Shown here: positions 44,371-54,557 of the stretch, piece by piece
Numbering within the stretch: position 1 is the stretch's first letter
How the letters are laid out: the number at the start of each line of letters is the position of its first letter
Origin: Elgaria multicarinata webbii
Taxonomy: Eukaryota; Chordata; Lepidosauria; Squamata; Anguidae
DNA: 64,000 nucleotides
Reading direction: 5' to 3'
Assembly: GCF_023053635.1 (NCBI RefSeq)
Contig: NC_086177.1
Span: forward strand, 99,978,001-100,042,000
Position numbers and translations under genes: made by a program
Notes under the pieces: generated by a model
Databases searched by the model: none
What the model was told of the DNA's origin: nothing
The model's input: the letters and a program-made list of their open reading frames with translations, nothing else

Positions 44371-45605
44371 TTTTTTTTTTAAAAAAATAATGGTGGGAAA
44401 CGTGTGTGAATAATTTGGGATCCAACAGACCATTTCCCTGACAAAACCCATGCACTTGAGATCCATTAATAATATTTGCCTGTCCCCCAAAAGGAGAGTA
44501 TTGAAAGACACTGACTCAAGTGTTTTCACTTGTGTAATCAACCTCCGAGGCAAGAAAAGAAGAAGATTGAATTGGGGCTCTCTGTTTTGCAAATTTCCTA
44601 TAACCAACAACAAAGGAAGCTTTCATGCTGTTTAGATTGGAAAGAAGCTAAGTCAGGAGATGGGCGTTCATGAGACATTGGCTGAGGTCCTTTGCTGTGT
44701 TGGCACAAACTCATGTCTCTTTCATTGGGGCTAATGATGCCCTGCAGCTTTAAGAACTAAGGTGCCTCCCGCAGTTTAGCATGGGAGCATTCATACACCC
44801 TCTGGGGAATCACAGCCACTTCCTGACAATGGAGTCACCAATAATGTTTCATCCAACCAAGGATTTTACAGATTGGGTGAGATTGCACCCTGGTTTCCAA
44901 ATAATAGTGCACTGGCGCCATTAGGGCAGCCGGACTTTGGGGCAGAGGTCAGGGCCCCATTCAGAGGAATGAGCAGGAGGGCCCTCTAAATGCAGCAGAA
45001 AAGCTGGATTGCCACATTTTGAAGTAAGTAAAGTAATACTGTACATATTCGCGTCTAAAGGAAAGGGGGAGTGCAGCTATTCCATCTCCCCACCCCCCTT
45101 TCTGGAAATTCTGTGGAAAGGAGAAAGTTAGAATGGCAATGGGCAAACATTGGAGGATTCAAGTGGAAAAATCCATCCCCTGTAAAACTCCATAAACGAG
45201 GCAGGGCAATTGCACAATAAAAGTGCTCATCCTAAGAGTCTGCTTACACTAACATTCTACTGCTGGATCAATTACTGGATGTGCCCCAACTTTTGTAAGA
45301 TTTGCACTTGCTGTTCAGGATTGTGCAAGTCACAGAAGGAGAAGGAGGAGAAGAAGAAAGTAGTTTACATTAGCTTCAGATGTAAAACACTTCACTGTTC
45401 CTACTGCTGCTGTTCTCTGTTTTGTCTGCAGGCTGAGGAGAAAAGTATATAGAGGCTAACCCATGATCCCTATCATGGAATTTATGGGCACAGGTAATGC
45501 TACCAAATGATGGACTAGGAAGACTGAATATGGGGAAGGACTGAGGGCAGTGTTCTTTACTGCCAGACCTGAGACTCACTGACAGCTCCCAATCACCACA
45601 AGTGT

Positions 45606-45839
45606 GGGGTCATCTACACCAAGCAGGATATTCCACTATGAAAGTGGTATATAAAAGGCAGCAGCCACACCAAGCAGGATAGAGTGGTATGAAAGCAGTA
45701 TATGATATGTGCCAATGGGCCTCAACAGTTGTCAGTGCACTTCAGCACCACTATAAAGCAGTAGTGTGGCTCCTGCCTCTTATATACCACTTCCATGCCG
45801 TTTTCATAGTGGAATATCCTACTTGGTGTAGATGAGCCC
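45606..45839. mobile_element. Fold-back element, Harbinger-like (234 bp)
   Basis: The left end GGGGTCATCTACACCAAGCA mirrors the right end TACTTGGTGTAGATGAGCCC; further pairing includes ATATTCCACTATGAAAGTGG. TGT flanks both sides (45603-45605, 45840-45842), a possible 3-bp duplication. Two CACCAAGCAGGATA blocks occur on the left side, indicating an internal duplication. Confidence 0.65.
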
Positions 45840-46230
45840 TGTGTCTCTCTCTTTCAGACTCTTTTTGCAGTGACCGCTCACTCTCACCTTTTGGAAGAGG
45901 GCCAAAGGCTGCAATCTGGGCTATTGAAGGAGGCTTCGGAGCTGGGGAGCCAGAAGACCTGCTCTTTATCAATTGTAAGAGGGCAGGGAAGAGAAGAACG
46001 CAGGAGGAGCTCAACAGACAAAGAGTAACATGATTGGCTAGCTGCAGTGATGCACTGTGCAGCCACTGGAAGTGGAAGGGAAAGTGTGTGTGTGTGAGAG
46101 AGAGGCAGAGACAGAGAGCACAACGTGGACCTTCACTGGGAGGTCCTCAGCAGCAGTGCTTGGAACCAAAGTGGCTCCTTCTTGAAAAGTAGTGAAGATC
46201 ATTGCCCTAGATCAGGTGGGCAGAGGGCTG

Positions 46231-46325
46231 ATCCCCAGATGGTTTGGACTTCAACTTCCAGAAACTCCTGCTAGCATAGCCAATGATCAAGAATGCTTTG
46301 AGATGAAGTCCCAAACTCCTGGATA
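46231..46325. mobile_element. ACTCCCA fold-back element, copy 12
   Basis: CCCCAGATGGTTTGGACTTC left; decayed right arm ATGAAGTCCCAAACTCCTGG. Confidence 0.55.
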
Positions 46326-46770
46326 TCTCCTTCCTACCCACCCCTAACCTAGATCATTGGGAGAGCACACAGCTTGCATACAGAAAGTCACATGTTCAGT
46401 GCCTGCCATCCCCAGTTAAAAAACTCAGGTACAAGGTGGTGGAAAAGGCTGGAGAGCCACTTTCAGCTAGAGGAGACAAATACTGAATAGATGGACAAAG
46501 AGTCTGACCGGGAATAAGGTGGCTTCCTTTGTTTCTCTGACGTAGCTTCCATCTGTGTCCCAAATGCTGACATTTTCTTTTTCAAGGGATGCCTTGAGAA
46601 ATAGCAGAAAACTAATAAGACAAATGTTCCAGTGGTAGGAGCACATCCCAGAAGTAATGTCGAGAATGAAATGTATGTGCAAACACATCCCTGTGGTTGG
46701 AAATCCTAGTTAGTGAGTGCCATATTGGATCATTTCTGTTTCTGGGGCAGACTACTATTTCTACAGCACA

Positions 46771-46830
46771 CTTCTCCAACCTGGTGCCCTCCAACTGCGT
46801 TAGCTGGAGGGCACCATGTTGTAGAAGGCT
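46771..46830. mobile_element. ACTCCCA fold-back element, copy 13 (outer arms only)
   Basis: CTTCTCCAACCTGGTGCCCT and GGAGGGCACCATGTTGTAGA are joined with the core deleted, leaving a tight hairpin. Confidence 0.65.
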
Positions 46831-47000
46831 GTTCTACATGTACATACACACAAACACACAGGTTGGGGTTTGCTTCTCTGGGTGGGGTCCGCTTGTTTCC
46901 CACCCTCCCATTCCTACCAGCATTCTTTTCTATCTTTGGGAGAAATGTGCAGTGGTGTACATTTTTCTCACTGCATCATTATCTTCCCTTTGTGACACAT

Positions 47001-47352
47001 CTAAGAACATAAGAAGGGCCATTTTGGATCAGACCTGGGGTCCATCTAGTCCAGCACTCTGTTCACAGAGTGTCCAACCAGCTGTCGACTAGGGACCCAC
47101 AAGCAGGACACACTGCAACAGCACCCTCCCGCCTATGTCCCCCAGCAACTAGTGTATATCGCTTCTGATACTGGAGGTTGCACATAGCCATCAGGACTAG
47201 TAGCCATGGATAGCCTTCTCCTCCTGGAATGTATCCAACCCCCTTTTAAAGCCATCCAAATTGGTGGCCATCGCCACGTCTTCTGGTAGCGAATTCCAGT
47301 TGAACTATGTGCTGTGTAAAGAAATACTTCCTTTTATCTGCCCTGAATCTCT
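47001..47352 (-). mobile_element. CR1/L2-type LINE 3' end, reversed
   Basis: AAGAACATAAGAAGGGCC, CCATCTAGTCCAGCACTCTG, CCAACCCCCTTTTAAAGCCA and CTATGTGCTGTGTAAAGAAA are the inverse of 27640-27998. A (GT)n array follows directly. Confidence 0.85.
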
Positions 47353-47368
47353 GTGTGAAAGCATGTTC

Positions 47369-47370
<2 letters not shown>

Positions 47371-47427
<57 letters not shown>
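47371..47427. repeat. (GT)n microsatellite
   Basis: About 28 GT units, the longest dinucleotide array here besides (CA)n at 28722. Confidence 0.97.
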
Positions 47428-47428
<1 letters not shown>

Positions 47429-48034
47429 ATCTCCAGCCTTGGAAAGCGTTCTAAAGTCTATGTCCCAGCAAACCCAATATCAACTGAAGCTCCATTTTTA
47501 AATGCCAGAAATGACATCAACATCCATAATAAAAATTGATGAATAATGACTTTGCAGAGTGTTGCTCTCTCCGGTGGTGCTGTTGAATAAGTCCTTCCCC
47601 CTCCTCTCTCACCCCCCACATATCTTTGAATTCTTCCTACACTGAGTCATTACAGTAGTATCGTGTTGTCAGGACTTCCTCGCTCCCACCCAAGCAATGA
47701 GACAAGTTGTCACCCTCAACACATTTGCCAGCGAACACCAGAAAAGCTCATTGCTTAACGGGAGCTCATTCCATCGTAACTTCCGCCCCCATCCAGTGAA
47801 GTTTGTGAAATGACCATGGCAGCATACGCAAAGCGTGCGAGGGAATTGGAGTTTTGGGTAGAGCATGTTGCTGGGATCCTGAGAAAATTCTCATGTTCTT
47901 CTCTTCCCCACCCATGCGTGGTGAGTGTCATCAGGACAGATGTGTGAATCCGTCCCCACATTCGTGGGTGCTTGCTTACATGGGGGGGCTACATTTCCTA
48001 TCTCCCCACTCCAAAGACCCTGATTTAAGGTGGG

Positions 48035-48420
48035 ACATAAGAACATAGGAAGCCCCGTGCTGGATCAGACCAGCTGTCTATCCAATCCAGCATCCTGTTT
48101 CTCACAGTGTCCAGGCCGATGCATCTGGGAAGCCCAAACACAGGAACTGAGGGTAAGAGCTTTCTCCCATTGTAGCAACTGGTATTCAATTGCATACTGC
48201 CCCTAAATATGGAGGCTCCATCTAGCCTTCATGACTAAACAGCCTTTGATAGATTCATTACCCATGAATCTGTGCAATCCTTATTTTAAACACCATGGAA
48301 AGTTGGTGACCATCACCAGAACCTGGGCCAGTGAATTCAATAAATTAAAACCCTTTTCTGTTGTCCTCTGTCCTAAATTTGCTGCTGATTAATTTCACTG
48401 AATGAAATTAGTGGATCTTG
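48035..48420 (-). mobile_element. LINE 3' end, second CR1/L2-type subfamily
   Basis: CATAAGAACATAGGAAGCCC, CTGGATCAGACCAGCTGTCT and CATGGAAAGTTGGTGACC are reversed LINE 3' end motifs related to, but distinct from, the copy at 47001. Confidence 0.65.
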
Positions 48421-48928
48421 ACATCTTTCAGTCTTCAAAGACTTCAGTGCTGCCGCCTTGGATTCACTGATGCACGGTAGGTCATGGATAGGCAACGCAT
48501 ACAGATTTCTGAGCATGACCATCCCATCATAGCACATTGTTAGTGCTATAAAAATATGAATAGGCGTTGTGGATTACTCACTGGGTTGTTGCGAGGTCAA
48601 ACTCAACAAAGCGTTCAGTGCAGTGACAAATAGCAACTGTAAACTAATGGCGATGCTGTGACAGGATATGCCTACATAGTGTAGTGGCTGAGCAGATTGT
48701 AACCGGTTTGTCTAAGTAAATGGCACTGCATCCCCCTTAATGAGAATTTCACCCACCACCACACCACCACCCAATCGCTGCAATTGCTGGAACTGATGCT
48801 GGCTGTATTTCTGAACGCTTAGTATACATGGTCTGTGCAAATGCAAATGCATGCGCCTGGATAGCTGAGACTGCTTGCAGAGAAAGGAAAATGCCTTCCT
48901 CAGAGCTAATTTTAGAAAATGCCTAGCT

Positions 48929-49012
48929 GCCATTTTGGTACATGATGCGCAATGGTTGCCATTTTGGTAATGATGTGCTATGGTTGTCATTTTGGTACAT
49001 GATGGGCTATAG
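48929..49012. repeat. 29-bp minisatellite, three units
   Basis: GCCATTTTGGTACATGATG-based units of 29, 28 and 27 bases. The third unit ends exactly where the element at 49013 begins. Confidence 0.85.
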
Positions 49013-49331
49013 CAGGGGTGCAAAACCTCAGGACTGAATCCCAATATGCCCCCCCCGGGGTTTCCCAGAATGCCATACTCCTTCTCCATGGCCCTACCCC
49101 CTTTCTGCTGATCATGGATTGTTCAATGTTTTCCTGGGTTGTGTGCCGTTATCTTCCCATCCTAAAAGGTTGAAATGCCTCTCCTAAGGCTTAGTCATGG
49201 GCAGTGGAAGCTTTTAAGCTAAAATGTGCTGGTATTTTGGCCCCACCCCTTTTGCTGATGGAATGCGGTCCTTTAGGAGTATCTCCAAAGTCGAACTCAG
49301 CCTTCGGGCGGGAAGAGGTTCAACACACCTA
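49013..49331. mobile_element. hAT-like element, CAGGGGT family, copy 3 (319 bp)
   Basis: Starts CAGGGGTGCAAAACCTCAG and ends GAGGTTCAACACACCTA. The flanks GGCTATAG and GGTTGTAG agree at 6 of 8 positions, both differences being transitions, so an 8-bp duplication is likely. Confidence 0.7.
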
Positions 49332-49763
49332 GGTTGTAGAATTGCCACAGGAGTCTTCAGGGCGAAATCCAGCAAAATATGCAACTACAAACCTATGACA
49401 AAAATTTGTTTCAAAGGAAATAGAAGGGATGATTTGCTGGCGCTTCCCAAGTATCTAGTTCTCATTGAGGTGGCAAACCTGTATCAGGACTATACCACTT
49501 CATACTGCAGATGGGCTCAGTTAAATGGACATTCCTTGATACATAAAAAAATAATAATCCACACACTTAGAATGCAAGTATGTCAGGGAGAAGGTATGGA
49601 GGGAATCCCAATGCCTCCAACATCTAGTATTCTATGCACAGACAATACTTGATGTCCACAAAAGTGCTTTGCAGTCTGAGTACTACAGTCCAGATACAGG
49701 ATTGCCGCTTCAGTGAAATCGGGAACCTAATGTCACTCCTGTAAAAGAAAAAGGAGTTACTGA

Positions 49764-50231
49764 ACGCAGACAAGCTGGAGCGTGTTCAGAGGAGGGCAAC
49801 CAGGATGATCGGGGTCTGGAAACAAAGCCCTATGAAGAGAGACTGAAAGAACTGGGCATGTTTAGCCTGGAGAAGAGAAGATTGAGGGGAGACATGACAG
49901 CACTCTTCAAATACTTGGAAGGTTGTCACACAAGGAGGGCCAGGATCTCTTCTCGATCCTCCCAGAGTGCAGGACACGGAATAACGGGCTCAAGTTAAAG
50001 GAAGCCAGATTCCAGCTGGACATCAGGAAAAACTTCCTGACTGTTAGAGCAGTACAACAATGGAATCAGTTACCTAGGGAGGTTGTGGGCTCTCCCACAC
50101 TAGAGGCCTTCAAGAGGCAGCTGGACAACCATCTGTCAGGGATGCTTTAAGGTGGATTCCTGCATTGAGCAGGGGGTTGGACTCGATGGCCTTGTAGGCC
50201 CCTTCCAACGCTGCTATTCTATGATTCTATG
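49764..50231 (+). mobile_element. CR1 LINE 3' end with ORF2 C-terminus
   Basis: Encodes family residues [12 protein letters not shown]-like, [13 protein letters not shown] and then [36 protein letters not shown]. One frame change lies near 49930 in the ACACAAGGAGGGCC area. It ends in ATTCTATGATTCTATG. Confidence 0.88.
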
Positions 50232-50932
50232 AAGGGTGGGAGTAGAAGAAAGAAGACGCACACCCCTGTCTGCCCACCTCAAATGATATATTTTGAGAGA
50301 CAAAGGTGAGTTGTGGGGAAAAGATTTGCAGACACCCCCCTTTCCCGCTTCATGCAGGAAAACAGCAAATGGAACTCCTGGGATATCCCTCTTGAACATG
50401 TACAGGCCTTTTATGTTCAGATGCATTAATGGGACTGATATGCTATGAGTCACCTAGCTAGCACAAGGAGTTTCATGTGCTTCTTAAAATACACTGAAAG
50501 TTGCTGATGGCATGCAAGCCACTGCTGTGCGGTTAAATGAATCCATTTGAGATCTCTGCAAATACCTGTATTCGTGGAGGGCAGATTCTGCCGCGGTGCC
50601 CTCAACCAGTAAATCTGCCTCCAGAATTGCCAGATGGTACACTCTGATTGCGCCATTGGAGTTGCACGAACGGAACATACAGCCGACCAGATGATCCGCC
50701 CTGTAAATCGCTTGCTCTCCCAGCCTCGGCGTTGCAGAAGAGTGTGTGCGCGTGTATAAATAAATAAAAGCAGATTGTGTTTTCGCTGCTTCCTGCAGTC
50801 GCTATGGCTGGCTGAACCATCTCCAGCCAATACGTATTTGGCCTGTCTGCCTTACTCATGTTAGCAATTCCAATTTGTTTGCAAATCATTTGATTCAGAA
50901 TGATTCAAGATGCAACCATGATTTCAGTATTT

Positions 50933-51330
50933 TTATTTATTTTATTCATTTCCTGCCCCTCACAAAGAGTTCAAGGTAGCTTGCAACCTCTGTAAAACAT
51001 ACCACACCACATTAACAATATTCCCGTCGTGACTCTAAAATCATAAACATGTAGCAAAATACACTAAACCCATCAATACAATCTATTAAAATAAAATAAT
51101 AAAGCTCTTGTCTATACCCCTGCAAAAATTCAATAGCTTTTAACTGACGCTAAATGACAACAGCATGGGGGAACAGCCAAATCTTTACCTGAAGAGAGTT
51201 TCACAGCCAGGGTGCCACCACTGAAAAGGCCCTGCAATGTGTGATAGCCCCACGGACCACATTCTTCAGAAGCAGCTTCCCAGGTTGATGTTAAATCCCA
51301 GGATGGCCCATATTGGGAATGCGTTTCAAA
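50933..51330 (-). mobile_element. L2-type LINE 3' UTR fragment
   Basis: TTTATTTATTTTATTCATTT tail, AAAATAAAATAATAAAGCTC and CCACCACTGAAAAGGCCCTG are reversed L2-type 3' UTR motifs. Confidence 0.6.
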
Positions 51331-51747
51331 TATGTCCTCTCGGTTCTGTTTGCAGGGGATGATTGTGGCTTATGTCTCATGGGATGAATCCCACTGACCA
51401 AGAGTACTTCAAGTGGTCTCTAAGCCCGTCAAGTAGTTTATCTCAGACACAATTTGTATGTTCGGCAGGATCAAGTGATAAAGTTTTTCCAGGATTGCAT
51501 CGGTTTAGGTTACAGGTAAGGATAGAGTGGGGACGGAGGCTGCTCGTTGGACTGCTCTCTGTGAACAAAACTCTCTGCATGTAGAAAACTAGCACCATAG
51601 GGAGGAGGCATCTCCTCAATAGGTTAACGTCTTCTATATTCAGGGAGTTTTTCTTCTCCTGGGGCATCCACACCTGTAAACACCCACTCGCCTCCTGAAG
51701 TGGTGTGGCCTAGCTAAAACTTTACTGCTTGATTCTGCTGGATTTTT

Positions 51748-51965
51748 TAGGGTGACCATATGGAAAGGAGGACAGGGCTCTTGTATTTTTAACAGTTGTA
51801 TAGAATAGGGTGACATTTGTATGCATGCAGCACCTGGTGGAATTCCCTCTTCCTCACAACAGTTAAAGCTTCAGGAGCTATATTAGAGTGACCAGATACA
51901 AAAGAAGGCAGGGCTCCTGCATCTTTGACCATTCTGATGAAGGAACAATTTTGCCAGTTTCGTCA
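51748..51965. mobile_element. 319-bp fold-back hAT-like family, copy F, degraded
   Basis: The left arm starts TAGGGTGACCATATGGAAAG; a GAGTGACCAGATACAAAAGA midpoint follows, then the right arm decays after TTCTGATGAAGG. Confidence 0.7.
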
Positions 51966-52000
51966 CACCTGAAACTGAACCAGGCCGAAAATGCAGTGGT

Positions 52001-52128
52001 TTCATAGATCATAGAATTTGAAGGGACCATCATAACATTAGGAAATCCTTCCTAATGTTTAGTTCAGATCACCTTGCTATTTGAACCCATTGGCGCTAGC
52101 CTCCAGAACAACAGAAAACAAGGACGGC
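52001..52128 (-). mobile_element. Old CR1 LINE 3' end
   Basis: TCATAGATCATAGAATTTGA and AGGAAATCCTTCCTAATGTT are reversed CR1 3' end motifs, more diverged than the other CR1 copies. Confidence 0.6.
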
Positions 52129-52234
52129 ACACGGGTCTGCAGTTGACAGCTTGTTGCACAGGGTGTTTTGACTGGGCGTTTATGGCACTGTTGCCCGTGG
52201 TGCAGATAGGTGATTTAAAACCTATCACTTAAGG

Positions 52235-52340
52235 CACAATCCTATGCAGGTTCAGATAGAACAAAAGCCCCACAATGCCCATCATTCCAGGAGTTGTAGG
52301 ACCGTTTTCTGTGTTAAGCGTGCATAGGATTGCTCCTTAA
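52235..52340. repeat. Palindromic repeat with ACAATCCTATGC ends
   Basis: GCACAATCCTATGCAGG at the left and GCGTGCATAGGATTGCTCC at the right form inverse ends; the centre carries the GGAGTTGTAGGAC block shared with 42429-42506. Confidence 0.5.
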
Positions 52341-53139
52341 TAATTTCATGGGAATAATAATAATATACATTGTTAAAAACATCCTAAAACGTGGTGTGTG
52401 TGTGTGTCTGTGTGTGCTTTAGATACTTCAGTTGTGAAGCACACAAATAGCGTGTGTCATCTCCTTCTCCACCCCACCCCCACCCCCACAATTCCATGCT
52501 TTACACCTGCTTTGTTACAGCAACAAACAAACACTGTTTGCCAAGCCTGATAAACCCTGGTGAGATGCCTGTGCTGATTCAGATGCTGACACCAGACCTG
52601 TTTGCTGTTGCCCCAATCATGTGGTGCATTATGGGTGGACATCTGGGCCCATCTCTGAGCTCCAGGCCCCTGGACTTCGGCCACAAAGGTCCGACCCTAG
52701 CCGCACCACTGACCATTGGCCTGCCTCATGCATGGGATTTAATGGGGCAGAGGCACACACTGACATCTTTTTGTCACCCGACTGTGTTTTCTTACTGCTT
52801 CTTCTGCCTTTTTCCTTATCTGCAGGAAATCCGTTCAGGAGAAAAAGGCAGAGCAGCTGCACAATGCCTTCTCGGACTGCTAGCGCAAGGAGCCCCTCTG
52901 TCTGACCATCTCACCAATTGCCAGGCAGGCTGCCCACGAGGCTCAAATGCAACGGCGCATGTCACGGACAAAGACTGATGCATGTCTGTTTTGCCACATC
53001 ACCTGTCCAGCTTTTCCTTCAGAAAGATGACCCGGAGTTTGCAGACTCACCTGGGAACTGATCACACTCAGTCAGAACATTAGAGGAGCTGTGCCGGATC
53101 AGACCAAAGGTCCACCGGCTTCAGCCTCCTGCTCCCAAT

Positions 53140-53201
53140 GACTGGGGATGATGGGTCTTGCAGTCCAAGGCATCCAAGTGAAACCCAGCTTAGGGAAGGC
53201 T
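53140..53201. mobile_element. ACTCCCA fold-back element, copy 14 (right half)
   Basis: GATGATGGGTCTTGCAGTCC and TTAGGGAAGGCTAA only; preceded at 53085-53138 by LINE-like GCCGGATCAGACCAAAGGTC. Confidence 0.45.
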
Positions 53202-53452
53202 AACATATATAATTGAATCATAAGCAGTTAATTCAAATCAGGCCTTGGCCCTCCTTAGGCTCACTGGACAGTTTAATTCGGTCAAGATCAAAAGAACTTA
53301 ACTAAGGTGTACAATTTGCTGCCATTTTTCTTTCAGAAATCTAACGTGTGGGACAAAGCTTGCTACACCCTCGTGAAAATGCACTTTGCCCCTTCTGAAT
53401 CCCCCTTCCCAAATATGTATTTTTCTTGCGCCGCCACTGCGGGGGAAAGAGC

Positions 53453-53501
53453 GATGGGATTTGTAGTCCAACATAACTGGACGGCGCCAGGTTGGAGAAG
53501 G
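53453..53501. mobile_element. ACTCCCA fold-back element, copy 15 (right half) in the TRIB1 promoter
   Basis: GATGGGATTTGTAGTCCAAC followed by GCGCCAGGTTGGAGAAGG is one arm of the family at the upstream edge of the CpG island. Confidence 0.65.
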
Positions 53502-53660
53502 GCCTGCCCTTTAACCACAGACGTCCTGCAACGGAGCGGAGGCGGCGCCCGCTCCTCTTCGGAGGCCCCTTTGCCGCCAAAGCTTCCCAAGCGCCCCTTT
53601 GCACCAGCGCCGTCCGAGGCGAGGACGGCTCTCTCTCTCTCTCTCTCTCTACTGCCCGCG

Positions 53661-53758
53661 ATTGGGTTCGCCTCGCTCCGCCGGCCTCGCTCGAGCCTCT
53701 TGTGAATGGGCTCGCCGCCGCCAATGAGCACCCGGCCTGGCGGCCCGCGGCCCCGCCC
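53661..53758 (+). promoter_or_regulatory. TRIB1: Paired CCAAT boxes and GC box of the TRIB1 core promoter
   Basis: An inverted CCAAT box (ATTGG, 53661-53665) and a direct CCAAT box (53721-53725) lie 60 bases apart, followed by the GC box CCCCGCCC at 53751-53758. CCAAT pairs are typical NF-Y targets and GC boxes bind SP/KLF factors. This places transcription start loosely at about 53780-53900. Binding is inferred from motifs only. Confidence 0.5.
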
Positions 53759-53821
53759 ACTTCCCCTTGCGTCACGGGGAACTTTGATGCGCTCCCGGGA
53801 GTTTGGCAGGCGCGCCGGCAG

Positions 53822-54010
53822 ATGGTGAGAGCCGAGCCGAGCGCTTGCAGCTGCGGGCCGGCGCTCTTGGTCGCGAAGCTCGGGGGGATGCGCGCCCGCC
53901 TGGACGGCATTGCACAACCCGCGCCCGGCTCCCCCCGTGCTTACCTCGACGACGCCGCGGCGGAGGAGGAGGAGGCCGCCGCCGCCGCTGCCCTCGAGGC
54001 CGCCGCGTGA
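53822..54010 (+). other. Upstream ORF in the presumed TRIB1 5' leader (62 codons)
   Basis: An ATG at 53822 with G at +4 opens a frame of 62 codons ending at TGA 54008-54010, 157 bases before the TRIB1 start and not overlapping it. The peptide begins MVRAEPSACSC and ends in a Glu-Ala rich tail, so composition is driven by GGC/GAG repeats. A second in-frame ATG at 53888 has G at -3. If transcription starts upstream of 53822 this would be a translated leader able to restrain TRIB1 synthesis. It resembles no known protein. Confidence 0.35.
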
Positions 54011-54167
54011 AGCAGCCGCCAAGGAGAACAAAGGCAGAACCCGCTTGGCCCCGCTGCTCGCCGCCTGCCCTTGTTCCCGAGCCGGCGCGGCGCCCGTCCG
54101 CCTTCGTGCGCGCTGGGAGCGCGAGCTCTCGCTTGCTCGCCCGCTCGCTCGCCCGCCCTCCGGCTCC

Positions 54168-54557
54168 ATGAGCCGCCAGCTCCAGCCCCGCAGCCCCGCC
54201 GTGCTCCTGCATCCGCCGGGAGCCCCCGCCGCCGGCGGCCCTCGCTGCCGGGGCGCCCCTGCCAAGCGCCTCCTTCTGCACGACGGCACCGGCGCCGAGG
54301 AAGCGCCTTCCGCCGCCAAGTGCGCCCGCCTCGCCGTCGATTGCTCCAGCGCGGCGCCCCAGGACTGTCTCAGCGCGCCGGGGTCGCCCTGCGCGCCCGT
54401 CTCTCCGGCCCCCGGCACTGGCTCGGCTTCCAGCCCCGGCGGTAGCAGCGCGCAGGGGCCCAGCCTCGTCGCCGGCTATCTCTTGTTGCCCCTGCCCGAC
54501 AGGGAGCACGTTTCTCGGGCGCTCGACATCAACACGGGCCGCGAACTGCGCTGCAAG
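54168..54557 (+). CDS. TRIB1: TRIB1 exon 1: N-terminal region and start of pseudokinase
   Basis: TRIB1 is a catalytically weak or inactive kinase-like scaffold. It binds C/EBP-alpha and the ubiquitin ligase COP1, promoting C/EBP-alpha turnover, and also binds MEK1; it influences myeloid differentiation and hepatic lipid metabolism. This exon encodes 130 codons ending AAG|GTAAGC in phase 0. The start is the first in-frame ATG; MSRQLQPRSPAVLL aligns with the internal human MSGASQPRGPALLF. The human nine-residue extension before that Met has no counterpart. Then come PAKRLLLHDG, AAKCARL, CLSAPGSPCAP (a Pro/Ser PEST-like stretch), GYLLLPLPDREHVSRAL and GRELRCK, whose Lys sits at the VAIK-lysine position. 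The TRIB1 assignment over TRIB2/TRIB3 rests on the PGSPC, LPDREHVSRAL and GRELRCK segments. The context around the ATG is weak, with T at -3. Confidence 0.95.

Larger units (their letters stand above)
39671..53429. other. NSMCE2-TRIB1 intergenic region between listed repeats
   Basis: No gene is recognised. Unassigned stretches are 39671-40579, 41304-42075, 44371-45602, 45843-46770, 47428-48034, 48421-48928, 49340-49763, 50232-50932, 51331-51747 and 52341-53139. Any could hold regulatory sequence for either gene. Confidence 0.5.

Noticed and set aside
44227-44613. Phe-rich 128-codon frame on the minus strand
   Set aside because: Translation of the GAA/GAG tract complement; not a protein.
52454-52978. 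174-codon open frame upstream of TRIB1
   Set aside because: No ATG in good context, no family resemblance, His/Pro-rich start from a CCACCC run. Treated as chance.
53341-54509. Long open frames on the minus strand across the TRIB1 CpG island (189, 245 and 351 codons)
   Set aside because: They are antisense to TRIB1 exon 1, dominated by Arg/Ala/Gly/Pro, with no domain and no splice context. Stop codons are simply rare in GC-rich DNA.
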